The notes: generated by a model not told the origin, from the letters alone. 53,255 nt of DNA from Saprospiraceae bacterium (GCA_026986005.1 JALSPK010000045.1:1-53255); one strand, 5' to 3'; numbered from the stretch's first letter, positions 33,357-43,707 are shown. Translations and numbers: made by a program.

Positions 33357-35900
33357 ATGAGATTTAGATATGTTGTTTATTTCCTGATTTTTAGTGTAAG
33401 TAGTCCAATAAGCGGACAAATAAAAATAGCTCCGCTTCTTAAGCCTATTGATAAAACATCGTTGCATTTAAGAGAAAAGAATTCAATTACAAATTCAGTT
33501 ATTGCGGAAGTGAACAATAAGTTTGTTCAAAAGATTTCAGATAACGAAATAAATAGTTTTGATTCATCAATTCCGATTGACAATTATGGAACTGAAGCGA
33601 ATTTACATTTTAGTCAGTTTGATTTGCTCAATGATGATTTTGTAGTATTGAACGCTCGTGAAATAAACGTTGACTATAAAAAAGGAAAGTATTTTTCTGT
33701 ATTAGCTGATGGAAATAATGCACTTGGGACTTTCAGCTTTTATGAAAATAATCTAATGGGCATGCTTACTTATGAAGATGGTATCGTATATAATATAGGA
33801 AAGGTCGAAGATAGTAAATATATAATATATAGAGGTGGTGATTTCAAAGCAGGTCTTAGGTTTTATTGTGATACAGACGACAATGATGATAAAATTGATG
33901 ATTTACGGGATTTAGATAAAATAGTTAGTAGAAAAAGTGGCAAAAAGTGTATAAATCTATATGTTGAAGCAGATTATGCTCTTTTTGCTGATAATGGCAA
34001 GAATATAGCAAAAACAGTTGATTTTGTGCTTGGATTATTTGCGGAGTCTGCATTATTATATAAAAAGGAAGGTGTCAACATAAAGATAGCTAGGATTAAA
34101 GTGTGGGATTCTAAAGACAATTATGATACTAAAAGTTCAAATGCTGCATTGGATCAATTTGTTGCTAATAACAAAAATAAAGAGATGGATTTAGGTATAT
34201 TATTAGCATTGGGAGCTAACGGACTTGGAGGTCTAGCTTATATAAATGGTCTTTGCACCCACAATAGACATTTTGCCTATGCCAATATTAGGGAATCGTA
34301 TAGGAATATTCCTCTGTATTCTTGGTCAGCAATGGTAATATCACACGAATTAGGTCATAATTTGGGTTCTAGACATACGCATGCATGCAATTGGAACAAT
34401 AATGGAACGCAGATTGATGATTGCGGAAATATTTATTTATTTAATAATGGAGGCCAACCCGAGGGGTATTCTTGTTTTAATGAAAATAATCCCATTTTGC
34501 CGGATGATGGAGGTACTATCATGAGTTATTGTCATTTGGTGGGAGCTGTTGGAATAAATTTATCTAAAGGATTTGGAGAGCAACCGAATAGAGTTATTAA
34601 CAGAGTTATTGAGAATGCCGGATGTTTGGATAAATGTGAGGGCATTGGAGATACTAAACCTATCGCTGATTTTGCTGGGCAGAAGGAATTTACTTGTGTT
34701 GGCGGAGAAATAAAATTTTTTGATAAGTCTGAAAATCATCCTAGTGAATGGATTTGGCTATTTGAAGAAGAGACCGGTTTAGATACTATGTATCACAAAT
34801 ATCCCACGATGAGATATAATAGTATGGGGAGTTATGGTGTTAGCTTAATATCTATCAATGCAGCCGGTAGTGACACATTATACAAGGAAAATTATATAAA
34901 AGTTATTGAAGGCCCTGTGGCAAATTTCGATTTTGAATTTATTGAGAATAATAGAGTTCAGTTTGAAAATAAATCGGAACTTTCAAATTCCTACTTTTGG
35001 AAATTTGGGGATGGGAGGATAAGTGCAGGTAAAAACCCAAAGCATAGGTATAAAGAAGGAGGTAAATATATTGTTGAACTATTTGCTATAAGAGATACAT
35101 GTAGTACCAAAGCATACTTTGCTGATACAATTGAAGTAAAGATTCCATATATAGCAAAATTTTCAGTTTCAGGCAGAAGTGTTTGCAAGGGTGATACCAT
35201 TGTTTTTAAGTACAATAACGAAAAATATGATTCTGTAAAATGGACTTTTGAAAAGGGGCAAGTTGTAAATGAAGAGGATGGTGAAATGGCTGTATTATAT
35301 GAAGATTCAGGTGAATTTGATGTTGAAATGATTGCTTTTTCCAAATATGGTAACGACACTATCGTCAAAAGTGAATATATTGATGTATTATTTAATCCTG
35401 TCTCAGAGTTTAGTTATACAATAAGTGGTGATACGATCTTTTTTACAAATGAAAGTTTGAATAGTTCTGATTATATTTGGTATTTCAATGGGACGATAAG
35501 TTCTTTCAAGACCAATCCTATTTATAAGTTTGGTAATAGTCCTGAAGTAGAAGTGACACTAGTTGCGAAAAATAAATGCGATAGTAGTGTTATTTCAAAG
35601 CAAATATTCACTACGGATATTGATGAATTTGAAGAAAGCAATGCCATATTTATTTATCCAAACCCTAATTCAGGTAAGTTTGGATTTAATTCCGATTTTG
35701 AACTGAAAGACGAAGACATTTTGAAAATATTTAATATTTATGGTAATCTTGTTTATCAGGTGACATTTGCCTATCTTAAAAAAAAGAAAGGAGAATATGT
35801 TGTTGATATTGAAAGCTTAAAATCGGGATTATATTATATGAGTATTTCAAATAAAACAAATATTATTTGCAAGAAAGCTTTTACAGTAATTGAAAAGTAA
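33357..35900 (+). CDS. Secreted zincin metalloprotease with four PKD-like domains and T9SS sorting domain
   Basis: An 847-residue exported peptidase. Order: signal peptide (ending SPISGQ), a ~180-residue prodomain, the catalytic domain with HELGHNLGSRHTH (zinc ligands H330, H334, H340; catalytic E331; a reprolysin-like M12B motif), and a C-rich segment with a downstream Met-turn (IMSYCH). Four beta-sandwich PKD-like domains follow, and the last ~80 residues are a T9SS sorting domain (IYPNPNSGKFGF, LKSGLYYMSI). PKD domains alternate between a C-containing type and a WKFGDG type. It is paralogous to the next gene. It probably degrades proteins outside the cell; the substrate is unknown. Confidence 0.9.
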   Translation: MRFRYVVYFLIFSVSSPISGQIKIAPLLKPIDKTSLHLREKNSITNSVIAEVNNKFVQKISDNEINSFDSSIPIDNYGTEANLHFSQFDLLNDDFVVLNAREINVDYKKGKYFSVLADGNNALGTFSFYENNLMGMLTYEDGIVYNIGKVEDSKYIIYRGGDFKAGLRFYCDTDDNDDKIDDLRDLDKIVSRKSGKKCINLYVEADYALFADNGKNIAKTVDFVLGLFAESALLYKKEGVNIKIARIKVWDSKDNYDTKSSNAALDQFVANNKNKEMDLGILLALGANGLGGLAYINGLCTHNRHFAYANIRESYRNIPLYSWSAMVISHELGHNLGSRHTHACNWNNNGTQIDDCGNIYLFNNGGQPEGYSCFNENNPILPDDGGTIMSYCHLVGAVGINLSKGFGEQPNRVINRVIENAGCLDKCEGIGDTKPIADFAGQKEFTCVGGEIKFFDKSENHPSEWIWLFEEETGLDTMYHKYPTMRYNSMGSYGVSLISINAAGSDTLYKENYIKVIEGPVANFDFEFIENNRVQFENKSELSNSYFWKFGDGRISAGKNPKHRYKEGGKYIVELFAIRDTCSTKAYFADTIEVKIPYIAKFSVSGRSVCKGDTIVFKYNNEKYDSVKWTFEKGQVVNEEDGEMAVLYEDSGEFDVEMIAFSKYGNDTIVKSEYIDVLFNPVSEFSYTISGDTIFFTNESLNSSDYIWYFNGTISSFKTNPIYKFGNSPEVEVTLVAKNKCDSSVISKQIFTTDIDEFEESNAIFIYPNPNSGKFGFNSDFELKDEDILKIFNIYGNLVYQVTFAYLKKKKGEYVVDIESLKSGLYYMSISNKTNIICKKAFTVIEK

Positions 35901-36017
35901 TATTTATAGTGCTTTTCTTTATAATAATTATTATTTGTGTTACTTTAGCGTAGTTTTTATCGACTATATATGTCAAATTGAAGAGAAAATTAATTATTTC
36001 AAATAAAAAAATTAAAT

Positions 36018-39000
36018 ATGAATTTTAAGAGCTTATTATTCGTCGTTATTGTATTATTGATGAATAGTTCCGTGTTTTCCCAAAAACAAGAAGATATTTC
36101 AAGATTGTTTACTAAATCAGAGGTTATTTTACCTAGAGCTATTGGATTGGCAGATGATATGGTGGCCTTGAAGATAAATCAATCTTTCTTAAGTGATATT
36201 TATAAGCATAAAAATTACGATATTTCATTTTCACTTCCGATCTCCGATGAAGAAACAATTACTATGGAAATGACTCAATATTCGGTATTGAATGAAGGTT
36301 TTATTCTTAGGACATCTAGAGGCGATACTATAACTGATTATGAGCCTGGGTTGTTTTATAAGGGAAAGATTAAAGGTAAAAAGGGGTATGCTACCCTTAA
36401 TGTGTTTAAAGATCAGGTGATGGGAATTATTGCTATTGAAGGGGTAGGCAATATTGATTTAGTGAAGTTAGAAGGTAGCAATGTAGACTACGTGGTATAT
36501 CAAGATAGAAAAGTGAAAATTGACAAAAATCTTAAATGTGACACTCCTGACGATGCAATAGCTCATAATGATGGTACTAGGATCAATAATGAAATTGTGA
36601 GTAGAGCAAATGCAGGACTGTGTTTTTATATTGAGGGAGATTATGCCTTGTACGAGGATAAAGGAAGCGTTCAAGCTGCTACAGACTACATAACTGCTGT
36701 TTTTGCAGAAGTGGAGGTTCTATACGATGAGATTAATGTAAGTATTGGGATAAATGAGATTATGGTGTGGGAGACACCGGATGGATATGATCAGAATAGT
36801 TCTAGTGTTGCATTAAATCAATTTAGAGATAATAACCCTAATCCAAATGGAGGGCTAGCTAGTCTCTATGCTTTGGGAGGAAATGGTACAGGAGGACTCG
36901 CTTGGTTGGATGTGCTTTGTACAGATGGTTGGAATTATGCATATATGAATATTAATTCAGGATTCAATAGTGTACCTACTTATTCGTGGACTGTTGAAGT
37001 CGTTGCACATGAGGTTGGTCATAATTTCGGATCTCGTCATACACACGCTTGTGTGTGGAATGGTAATAATACCCAAATTGATGATTGTGGACCTGAAGCT
37101 GGTTATAACGAAGGTGACTGCTATGACCCCAATAATCCAATATTGCCTGATGCCGGAACTATTATGAGTTATTGTCATCTGGTTTCCGGAATAGGGATAG
37201 ATTTCAATCTTGGTTTTGGGGATCAACCCGGGACTCTTATTACCAATCATTACAATGATGCTCCTTGTGTAGGAGACTGTACTCTTGGAGTTGAGCCACC
37301 TGTTGCTGATTTCGAAGCAGATCCGGAAGTGATTTGTGAAGGTGAAGAAGTTTCATTTTATGATCTTTCTACAAACGATCCCACCGCTTGGGATTGGACA
37401 TTTGATGGAGGTGACCCGGATAATTCAGATGAAAAAGATCCTGTTGTCATATATTATGATGCAGGTGTATATGATGTTTCTCTTGTAGCTTCAAATAGCG
37501 GTGGCGAAAGTGAAGAAGAACTTAAAGAAGATTTTATTACTGTGAATGCAGTAGCAATACCTGAATTTACTTATGAGATATTTAATGATAACGAGGTTCA
37601 TTTTACAAACACATCTCAACTAGCTACAGTTTATTCTTGGGATTTTGATGATGGAGATGAAAGCGAAGAGGAAAATCCAATTCATACGTATACTTCTGAT
37701 GGTACTTATACAGTAGTGTTATATGCCTCAAATGATGAATGCTCTGAACCACAAGAATATTCTTTGGTTATCGATATAGTGACACAACCAACAGCAGGGA
37801 TTACAATGGATCATTCTGAAGGATGTAAACCTGACACTATCCATTTTCATGATAACTCATCAGATAACGTGGATACAAGATATTGGACATTTGAAGCTGG
37901 AACACCTGCAAGTTCCACTTTAAAAAACCCTGTAGTCAGATATGATACTGCCGGCAAATTCAATGTTCAGCTTATAGTTTATAATGCATTGTATTCTGAT
38001 ACGATCAAGTATATAGATACAATATACATTCACGATATACCAAAAGCGAATTTTATTCATACGATTAATGGAAACATTGTGACATTTACTAACACTTCTT
38101 TTGATGGCAATACTTTTAATTGGGATTATGGAGATGGGACATCTTCGACTGATACTAATTCTGTTCATACATATTCGGCAGGAGGAGATTATAATGTAAG
38201 ATTAATCGCTACAAATGATTGTGGGAAAGATACGATTACAAAACTAATACATCTGACATTGGAAGCAAATGCTGATTTCACAGTAGATACTGCAAGAGGT
38301 TGTGCAGTATTTGATGCGAATTTTCATAGTTTAGCGAACACAGATAATGTTTCATGGGTGTTTGAAGGTGGAAATCCCGGAACATCTACAGAGTTACATC
38401 CGGTAGTACAATACAATAATGCAGGAAAATTTGATGTGACCATGTATGCAAGCAATAGTTTGGGTAAAGACACGCTTGTGAGACTAGATTATATTGAAGT
38501 ATTGGCACAGCCTACCGGAGATTTTACCAATACAGTCAATGCTTATATTGTGAATTTCACACAGACAACTGACAATATAGAAGGCTTTAGTTGGGACTTT
38601 GGGGACGGATCTACTTCTACTGATGTGAATCCTAGTCATACATATGCAATTGACGGAGATTATGAGGTTAAATTCAAATTTTGGAGTATATGCGATACAA
38701 TTGAGGTTAATAAAACTGTCGTTATTGCCAATCCTCCTCTTGCAGATTTTACATACAATATTACAAATGGATGTGCTCCTCTTACTGTACAATTTACAAA
38801 TATGTCGTCTCAAAATAGCGAATCCTATGAATGGACATTTGAGGGAGGTGCACCGGCAACTTCGACAGAAGAAAATCCAACTATAGTCTTTAATAACAAT
38901 GGTGTTTACGATGTTTCATTGAAAGTTACAAATTCTGTTAGCTCAAATACAAAAACTGAAGTGGATCTTGTTGAAGCATACGGAAGCCCAGTTCCGGATT

Positions 39001-39965
39001 TCGCAACATCATCTAATGAACTTGATGTTACATTTACATACACCGGTGGAACAGCGACAAATGTAGATTGGGACTTTGGTGATGGTCAAAATGGAACAGG
39101 TAACATTGTTACTCATACATATGCATCTCAAGGGGATTATGTAATAAAAGTAACAGCAACTAATAATTGTGGTGAGGAATCAATAGAACGCGATATTTCA
39201 GTTGCTTCTTTACCAACAGCTATGTTCAATAGCTATCCATCTGAAGGTTGTGCCCTTTTAGAAGTCAAATTCAATAACCTTTCTACATCGGCAAATTCTA
39301 TTTTGTGGAAATTTGAAGGAGGTAATCCTGCAAGTGTTCTCAATGATAATGCTCCAACCGTAAGTTATGCAGTTGGTGGAGAATTTGATGTAACATTAAT
39401 TGCATATGGGGATAATGGTAATGATACAATGTTTACCGAATCTGCAATTATTGTAGATGATGGACCAAAAGTAGATTTTTCATTTGAGAAAAATGGTGGT
39501 AAAGTTACATTTACTTCACAATGTTCTAATGATGCTAATAAATTTAGTTGGGATTTTGGAGATGGATCTATTGTGGCTGAAGAAGAAAATCCAGTTCATC
39601 AATACTCTTCGACAGGAACATATACAGTCACATTGTATGCTAATAATGATTGTGGACAACAAATAGAGTCCAAGCAGCTAAGTGTACAAGTTTCAGGGAT
39701 AAGTGAAATTGATTTTAATGAAGTCAAGATTTATCCTAATCCGAATGATGGAGATTTTTATTTGAATATTGATGTTAAGGAAGGTGGAGACTATATGATG
39801 ATTATTAGTAGTATGACTGGAAAATTAGTTGCGCAAAAAGCGATTAAACTGAATGGAGGTAAGAATATTCATAAATTTAATGAAGGTGAATTAAGTTCAG
39901 GTATTTATATAATGAGCATTAGGAAAGGTAATAAGAAATACGACTTACTTTTTAATGTGAGATAA
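36018..39965 (+). CDS. Secreted zincin metalloprotease with ten PKD domains and T9SS sorting domain
   Basis: A 1315-residue paralogue of the previous protein. It has a signal peptide (ending SSVFSQ), a prodomain and a catalytic domain with HEVGHNFGSRHTH (H331, H335, H341; E332) and the Met-turn IMSYCH, then ten PKD domains. These alternate strictly between type A (one Cys, W-T-F-E-G-G core) and type B (WDFGDG core, HTYS strand), giving five A/B pairs. A sorting domain (IYPNPNDGDFYL, LSSGIYIMSI) ends the protein. It starts 117 bases after the first protease with no terminator between, so read-through is possible. A bidirectional terminator follows. Confidence 0.92.
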   Translation: MNFKSLLFVVIVLLMNSSVFSQKQEDISRLFTKSEVILPRAIGLADDMVALKINQSFLSDIYKHKNYDISFSLPISDEETITMEMTQYSVLNEGFILRTSRGDTITDYEPGLFYKGKIKGKKGYATLNVFKDQVMGIIAIEGVGNIDLVKLEGSNVDYVVYQDRKVKIDKNLKCDTPDDAIAHNDGTRINNEIVSRANAGLCFYIEGDYALYEDKGSVQAATDYITAVFAEVEVLYDEINVSIGINEIMVWETPDGYDQNSSSVALNQFRDNNPNPNGGLASLYALGGNGTGGLAWLDVLCTDGWNYAYMNINSGFNSVPTYSWTVEVVAHEVGHNFGSRHTHACVWNGNNTQIDDCGPEAGYNEGDCYDPNNPILPDAGTIMSYCHLVSGIGIDFNLGFGDQPGTLITNHYNDAPCVGDCTLGVEPPVADFEADPEVICEGEEVSFYDLSTNDPTAWDWTFDGGDPDNSDEKDPVVIYYDAGVYDVSLVASNSGGESEEELKEDFITVNAVAIPEFTYEIFNDNEVHFTNTSQLATVYSWDFDDGDESEEENPIHTYTSDGTYTVVLYASNDECSEPQEYSLVIDIVTQPTAGITMDHSEGCKPDTIHFHDNSSDNVDTRYWTFEAGTPASSTLKNPVVRYDTAGKFNVQLIVYNALYSDTIKYIDTIYIHDIPKANFIHTINGNIVTFTNTSFDGNTFNWDYGDGTSSTDTNSVHTYSAGGDYNVRLIATNDCGKDTITKLIHLTLEANADFTVDTARGCAVFDANFHSLANTDNVSWVFEGGNPGTSTELHPVVQYNNAGKFDVTMYASNSLGKDTLVRLDYIEVLAQPTGDFTNTVNAYIVNFTQTTDNIEGFSWDFGDGSTSTDVNPSHTYAIDGDYEVKFKFWSICDTIEVNKTVVIANPPLADFTYNITNGCAPLTVQFTNMSSQNSESYEWTFEGGAPATSTEENPTIVFNNNGVYDVSLKVTNSVSSNTKTEVDLVEAYGSPVPDFATSSNELDVTFTYTGGTATNVDWDFGDGQNGTGNIVTHTYASQGDYVIKVTATNNCGEESIERDISVASLPTAMFNSYPSEGCALLEVKFNNLSTSANSILWKFEGGNPASVLNDNAPTVSYAVGGEFDVTLIAYGDNGNDTMFTESAIIVDDGPKVDFSFEKNGGKVTFTSQCSNDANKFSWDFGDGSIVAEEENPVHQYSSTGTYTVTLYANNDCGQQIESKQLSVQVSGISEIDFNEVKIYPNPNDGDFYLNIDVKEGGDYMMIISSMTGKLVAQKAIKLNGGKNIHKFNEGELSSGIYIMSIRKGNKKYDLLFNVR

Positions 39966-39983
39966 TATATGTATTGAATAAAT

Positions 39984-40016
39984 AAAAAGAGACTGTTTAT
40001 TTAGTCTCTTTTTTTT
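39984..40016. terminator. Bidirectional terminator between the protease and cbb3 accessory genes
   Basis: An 11-bp stem (aaaaagagact/agtctcttttt) with T runs at both ends; it serves the protease (+) and the SafE-like gene (-). Confidence 0.85.
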
Positions 40017-40722
40017 ATTTGCTTTTCATCATTTTTAGCTTGTTTATCCAAAAATCAAAATCATCGGGCATCATGCTTATCTTGAAAGCTCTCATCAAAA
40101 ATAGAATTGCAAAAATAATCATGAAGATAGGGTAGAGTCTTCTCAGTATCGTTCTGAATCTTGTACTCAATAAATGACCACCATAGCCCAAAGCCATCAT
40201 CATTGGCATTGTACCTAGTCCAAACAATATCATATAAATAACGGAGCTGATAACATTGCCGGTAGCTATAGCAGCAACTATTGCCATATAGACCAAACCG
40301 CAGGGTAAAAATCCATTGAGAATACCAATGTATAAAAATGATTTTATTGTAGCATTTTTTAGCGCTTTGGCTAATAAAGTTTTCAATTTTGTGTTGAACC
40401 TCTTAATAAATGGAATTTTAAGAGCTTTGGACTCAACATCTATAGAGAATAGTGCGACTATTATTAGGACAATTGCTAATGCTATCAAAACCCATTTTTG
40501 GATTCCCATAGTAAAAAAACCCTTACCGACAATTCCAAAAAGCAATCCGAAAAAGGCATAGGTGATTATTCGACCTAGATTATAAACTAATATTTTAAAA
40601 AAAGTTTCTTCTTTTGTTTGCATACCAACACGATAGGGGAGGGATATTGCTATTGGACCGCACATCCCTGCGCAATGCATGCTACCAATTAATCCCATCA
40701 AAAGAGCTGTAATTAAATACAT
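40015..40722 (-). CDS. TauE/SafE-like membrane protein of the cbb3 cluster
   Basis: A 235-residue protein with about six helices. The N-terminal motif GSMHCAGMCGPIAISLP has the paired cysteines typical of the family found with ccoGHIS in many bacteria (annotated as sulfite exporter or UreH-like). It is related to the DsbD/CcdA fold, and a metal or thiol role in oxidase assembly is assumed. It is the last gene of the cluster, 52 bases after fixH. No ccoI copper ATPase is nearby. Confidence 0.82.
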   Translation of the reverse strand: MYLITALLMGLIGSMHCAGMCGPIAISLPYRVGMQTKEETFFKILVYNLGRIITYAFFGLLFGIVGKGFFTMGIQKWVLIALAIVLIIVALFSIDVESKALKIPFIKRFNTKLKTLLAKALKNATIKSFLYIGILNGFLPCGLVYMAIVAAIATGNVISSVIYMILFGLGTMPMMMALGYGGHLLSTRFRTILRRLYPIFMIIFAILFLMRAFKISMMPDDFDFWINKLKMMKSK

Positions 40723-40774
40723 ATGTTAAATATTTAAAAATTAAAGAAAAATTTCCAATATAAAAATAAAAAGA

Positions 40775-41227
40775 TTATTTTACATAGATATCCTTATGAT
40801 CAAGGTACTGCTTACCTCCGGCAGCCCAATCTATATTTACTTTCCATTTCCCTCCGGCAAAATTATCAAAATTAATTATTTGTTTGCCAGCCGAATCTGT
40901 TTTTATATTAATCTTCTTATCCAATTTTTCATTGTTAACCCTGTAGAGCCAAATTTGACCTGTTACATTTTTTATATCGGGTGGAAATATAATAGCGAGA
41001 TTCTCATTGACTTTGTCATATTCAATTGCAACAGGGGTTTTCAGTGCATTTGAATTACGTCTTTTTTCTCCGATTAGTTTTTCATAACCAATATCATAAT
41101 CGTAATAATTGTCTCTTACGAGAGAGTGGTCAACTCCTTTAGAGTAAATTACGAAATATACCATTGCTGCGACAAAACTTGTGTAAAAAACACCTATCGC
41201 CCATCCCCAGTGAAACTTAAATTTCAT
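40775..41227 (-). CDS. ccoH: FixH/CcoH family oxidase assembly protein
   Basis: A 150-residue protein with an N-terminal transmembrane helix (WGWAIGVFYTSFVAAMVYFVIY) and a periplasmic beta domain. The DHSLVRDNYYDYDIGYEKLI motif is characteristic of FixH (known form: LV..dYY..g..y). It helps assemble the cbb3 oxidase. A perfect -7 box at 41246-41253 lies just upstream, beyond the ccoG terminator, so the fixH-SafE pair may have its own promoter. Confidence 0.85.
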   Translation of the reverse strand: MKFKFHWGWAIGVFYTSFVAAMVYFVIYSKGVDHSLVRDNYYDYDIGYEKLIGEKRRNSNALKTPVAIEYDKVNENLAIIFPPDIKNVTGQIWLYRVNNEKLDKKINIKTDSAGKQIINFDNFAGGKWKVNIDWAAGGKQYLDHKDIYVK

Positions 41228-41245
41228 TTTTATTTGTTTTAATTA

Positions 41246-41253
41246 CAAATTTA
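41246..41253 (-). promoter_or_regulatory. -7 box upstream of ccoH
   Basis: TAAATTTG on the minus strand, 18 bases before the ccoH ATG; it abuts the T run of the ccoG terminator. No clear -33 element. Confidence 0.4.
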
Positions 41254-41290
41254 TAAAAAAAAGAGAAAGCAGAATGATTTGCCTTCTCCT
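41253..41290 (-). terminator. Terminator between ccoG and ccoH
   Basis: Minus strand: gagaaggc and gctttctc form an 8-bp stem (one wobble) followed by eight T. Confidence 0.75.
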
Positions 41291-41330
41291 TTTATTGAGT
41301 TATGTCATTTATATAACATTTCTTTATTTA

Positions 41331-42767
41331 TCAATGAGGTCCCAAAAAATTGGTTTCAGGTTCATCAACCAGTTTACCATCCGCCAATACTTGAAATTTG
41401 ATTGGCGTTTTATATCCCTTCATTGCAGATACGGGAATCGTCACTATAATACTTCCTGTAGCTCTCCCGAATTTAGGAATCAAATCAATTTTAGCAGGAA
41501 TCGGTTTTAGTACAGCTTCTTTAATATTGATTACCTTAAATTCGACATTGTGTATATCTCCGGAAGTTTTGTTAATAAGCTTATAATTATAGAGATTGAC
41601 AATGTGTGTAGTGTCCCCCTCTGCATACTGATAAGTCATACCGGGAGTACGTAGGATTATCCCTTCAACTTTAACCCTATTCAATGCAACAATTGTAAGC
41701 AACCCAAGTATTAAAACCAATACTCCTGAATAAGCTTTTGCTCTGGTAGAAAATTTAAAAGGCTCTCTGTTTTTAATAGAATACTCTGATGCGTATCTGA
41801 TAAGTCCTTTGGGCTTATGTATTTTTTCCATGACAGCATCACAAGCATCCATACAAGCAGTACAGTTCACACACTCCAGCTGCGTCCCATTCCGAATATC
41901 TATCCCGGTAGGGCATACGGCTACACATTGGTTGCAGTCGATACAATCTCCAAAATCATCTTCTTTAGCTTCTCCTGATTTTATTTTTTGATTTCTTTCT
42001 TTTTGGCTTGCTCTTTTTTCTCCTCTGTAAAAATCATAATGCACTACAATAGAATCATCGACTAACAAGACACTTTGCATTCTACCGTAAGGACAAACAT
42101 TGGTACATACTTGTTCTCTAAAAAATGCAAAAATAAAGTAGAAAAGCATTGAGATAATAAAAATTACTGTAAACATTGTAGTATTAGCTAATGGATTAAC
42201 CCAAGTTTCGCCTATATGTTCGATTCCTACGATGAAAGCTAGCCCAAAACTTACAAACAAAAATGCAAGAGCAATAAAGATCAAATGCTTTAAAACTTTT
42301 TTGAAGATTTTTGAATTGTCCCATGGTCCTTCATTCAGCCTTTTTTGAGAACCGGCATCCCCTTCTATCATATATTCTATTCGTCGATAGACTAATTCCA
42401 TGAAGATTGTTTGGGGGCATAGCCAACCGCAAAAAAATCGACCAAATACAAATGTAAATAAAACTATAAAAATCATTAGTGCTACCATGCCTATGGCAAA
42501 TAGATGAAAATCCTGCGGAGTAAATACCATTCCAAAAATGATGAATTTTCGCTCAAATATGTTTAATAAAAATAAAGGCTCGTTTTCATATTTCAAAAAT
42601 GGCAATACCAAAAGTACTAAAATTAATAGGAAAGCAACAATTTTTCTTCGATTATACCACGTTCCCTTTGGTTTTTTAGGATAAATCCATCTTCTCTTTC
42701 CGGAGTCATCAACGGTAGATAATCTATCTCTAAAGTTTACATCTTTTTCTTTGTTTATTTCAGACAT
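41331..42767 (-). CDS. ccoG: cbb3 oxidase accessory protein CcoG (polyferredoxin)
   Basis: A 478-residue membrane ferredoxin that takes part in copper handling for cbb3 oxidase. It has several helices, FFCGWLCPQTIFMELVYRRIE, FREQVCTNVCPYGRMQSV, and paired [4Fe-4S] motifs CIDCNQCVAVCP and CVNCTACMDACD. The C-terminal ~120 residues form an Ig-like periplasmic domain (CcoG C-terminal fold). The length is typical. It is separated from ccoP and from ccoH by terminator-like hairpins, so its expression may be set apart from the structural genes. Confidence 0.94.
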   Translation of the reverse strand: MSEINKEKDVNFRDRLSTVDDSGKRRWIYPKKPKGTWYNRRKIVAFLLILVLLVLPFLKYENEPLFLLNIFERKFIIFGMVFTPQDFHLFAIGMVALMIFIVLFTFVFGRFFCGWLCPQTIFMELVYRRIEYMIEGDAGSQKRLNEGPWDNSKIFKKVLKHLIFIALAFLFVSFGLAFIVGIEHIGETWVNPLANTTMFTVIFIISMLFYFIFAFFREQVCTNVCPYGRMQSVLLVDDSIVVHYDFYRGEKRASQKERNQKIKSGEAKEDDFGDCIDCNQCVAVCPTGIDIRNGTQLECVNCTACMDACDAVMEKIHKPKGLIRYASEYSIKNREPFKFSTRAKAYSGVLVLILGLLTIVALNRVKVEGIILRTPGMTYQYAEGDTTHIVNLYNYKLINKTSGDIHNVEFKVINIKEAVLKPIPAKIDLIPKFGRATGSIIVTIPVSAMKGYKTPIKFQVLADGKLVDEPETNFLGPH

Positions 42768-42812
42768 TTCTCAAGTTAATTTTATTAACAATTTAAACAT
42801 ATTAAAAATAGT

Positions 42813-42853
42813 AAAAAACAAAGACTACACCCAATAAAGGCTGTAGTCTTTGT
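42813..42853 (-). terminator. Terminator between ccoP and ccoG
   Basis: An 11-bp stem (acaaagactac/gtagtctttgt) with a 14-base loop and a run of six T on the minus strand, 22 bases past the ccoP stop. Confidence 0.8.
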
Positions 42854-42875
42854 GTTATTTAGAAAGTCTTCTAAA

Positions 42876-43478
42876 TTATTTAGGATCGCCCGGATATACT
42901 TTTGGGTTTGCAGGATTAGTTCCTTTCAACTTTACGAGTATATAACTTGCGACTTCTTGAATTTGTTTAGCAGATATTTTACCGTCCCAAGTAAGCATAC
43001 CTTTCTCAGGAACTCCTTGTTTGATAGTTTTGAAAACACTCTTGATATCTCCACCGTGAATCCATTTATCATCTGTCAAGTTCGGTCCGATGATACCACC
43101 CCCATCAGGCCTATGACAAGAAGCGCAGTTTGTATCAAATACTTTTTTCCCTTCTGCTAATGCATTAGCATCATTCATCAATTTAGCTGTGTTTTCATTG
43201 ATATCTCCACCGGTCTTTTTTAAGTAGGCATCAACATCAGCTTTAGCTACAGCCATTTCTTCTGTATATTCTTTAGCAGAGCTCCAATCACCGATAATAT
43301 GATACTTGGCAAAATAGATTACCGCTATAAATATTGTAATATAAAATAGCCACAACCACCAAGGCGGTAGGACATTATCCAACTCTCTGATGCCGTCATA
43401 TTCATGCTCCAGCATAACGTCAGCTTCTTGTTCCAGAGACGTTGTTTTTGTTAAAATTTGCATTAATTTTTTCCACAT
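42876..43478 (-). CDS. ccoP: cbb3-type oxidase subunit III (CcoP), single-haem form
   Basis: A 200-residue membrane-anchored cytochrome c that brings electrons to the oxidase. The N-terminal region has the CcoP motif YDGIRELDNVLPPWWLWLFY, which includes its transmembrane helix. It is followed by one cytochrome c domain with CASCH (haem ligands) and a Met ligand, probably in KGMLTWDG. Proteobacterial CcoP has two haems and about 300 residues; this short form is usual in Bacteroidota. It follows ccoQ by 34 bases. Confidence 0.92.
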   Translation of the reverse strand: MWKKLMQILTKTTSLEQEADVMLEHEYDGIRELDNVLPPWWLWLFYITIFIAVIYFAKYHIIGDWSSAKEYTEEMAVAKADVDAYLKKTGGDINENTAKLMNDANALAEGKKVFDTNCASCHRPDGGGIIGPNLTDDKWIHGGDIKSVFKTIKQGVPEKGMLTWDGKISAKQIQEVASYILVKLKGTNPANPKVYPGDPK

Positions 43479-43512
43479 AGGATAAATATTTTAATGATTA
43501 AACAAATGTTTA

Positions 43513-43707
43513 TTAATTTTCATCTTCCTCAATATCATTTCCCTCCAAAGGTAAATTGGCATCATAGGCGTCCAATGATTTTGACCTCATCGCTGTAACA
43601 ATAAATATTGTAATTAGCAGCACGAAGAAAAAAATCAATGGTCCTATTGCCATCCAATTGATTCCGGCTTCTCCGGAATTAATCAAGTATTTTATTCTAC
43701 TTATCAT
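43513..43707 (-). CDS. ccoQ: CcoQ-like small subunit
   Basis: A 64-residue protein with one transmembrane helix (GPLIFFFVLLITIFIVTAM) and an acidic C-terminus (GNDIEEDEN). Position and profile match CcoQ, which stabilises the cbb3 core. It overlaps the ccoNO stop by one base (TAATG). Confidence 0.8.
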   Translation of the reverse strand: MISRIKYLINSGEAGINWMAIGPLIFFFVLLITIFIVTAMRSKSLDAYDANLPLEGNDIEEDEN

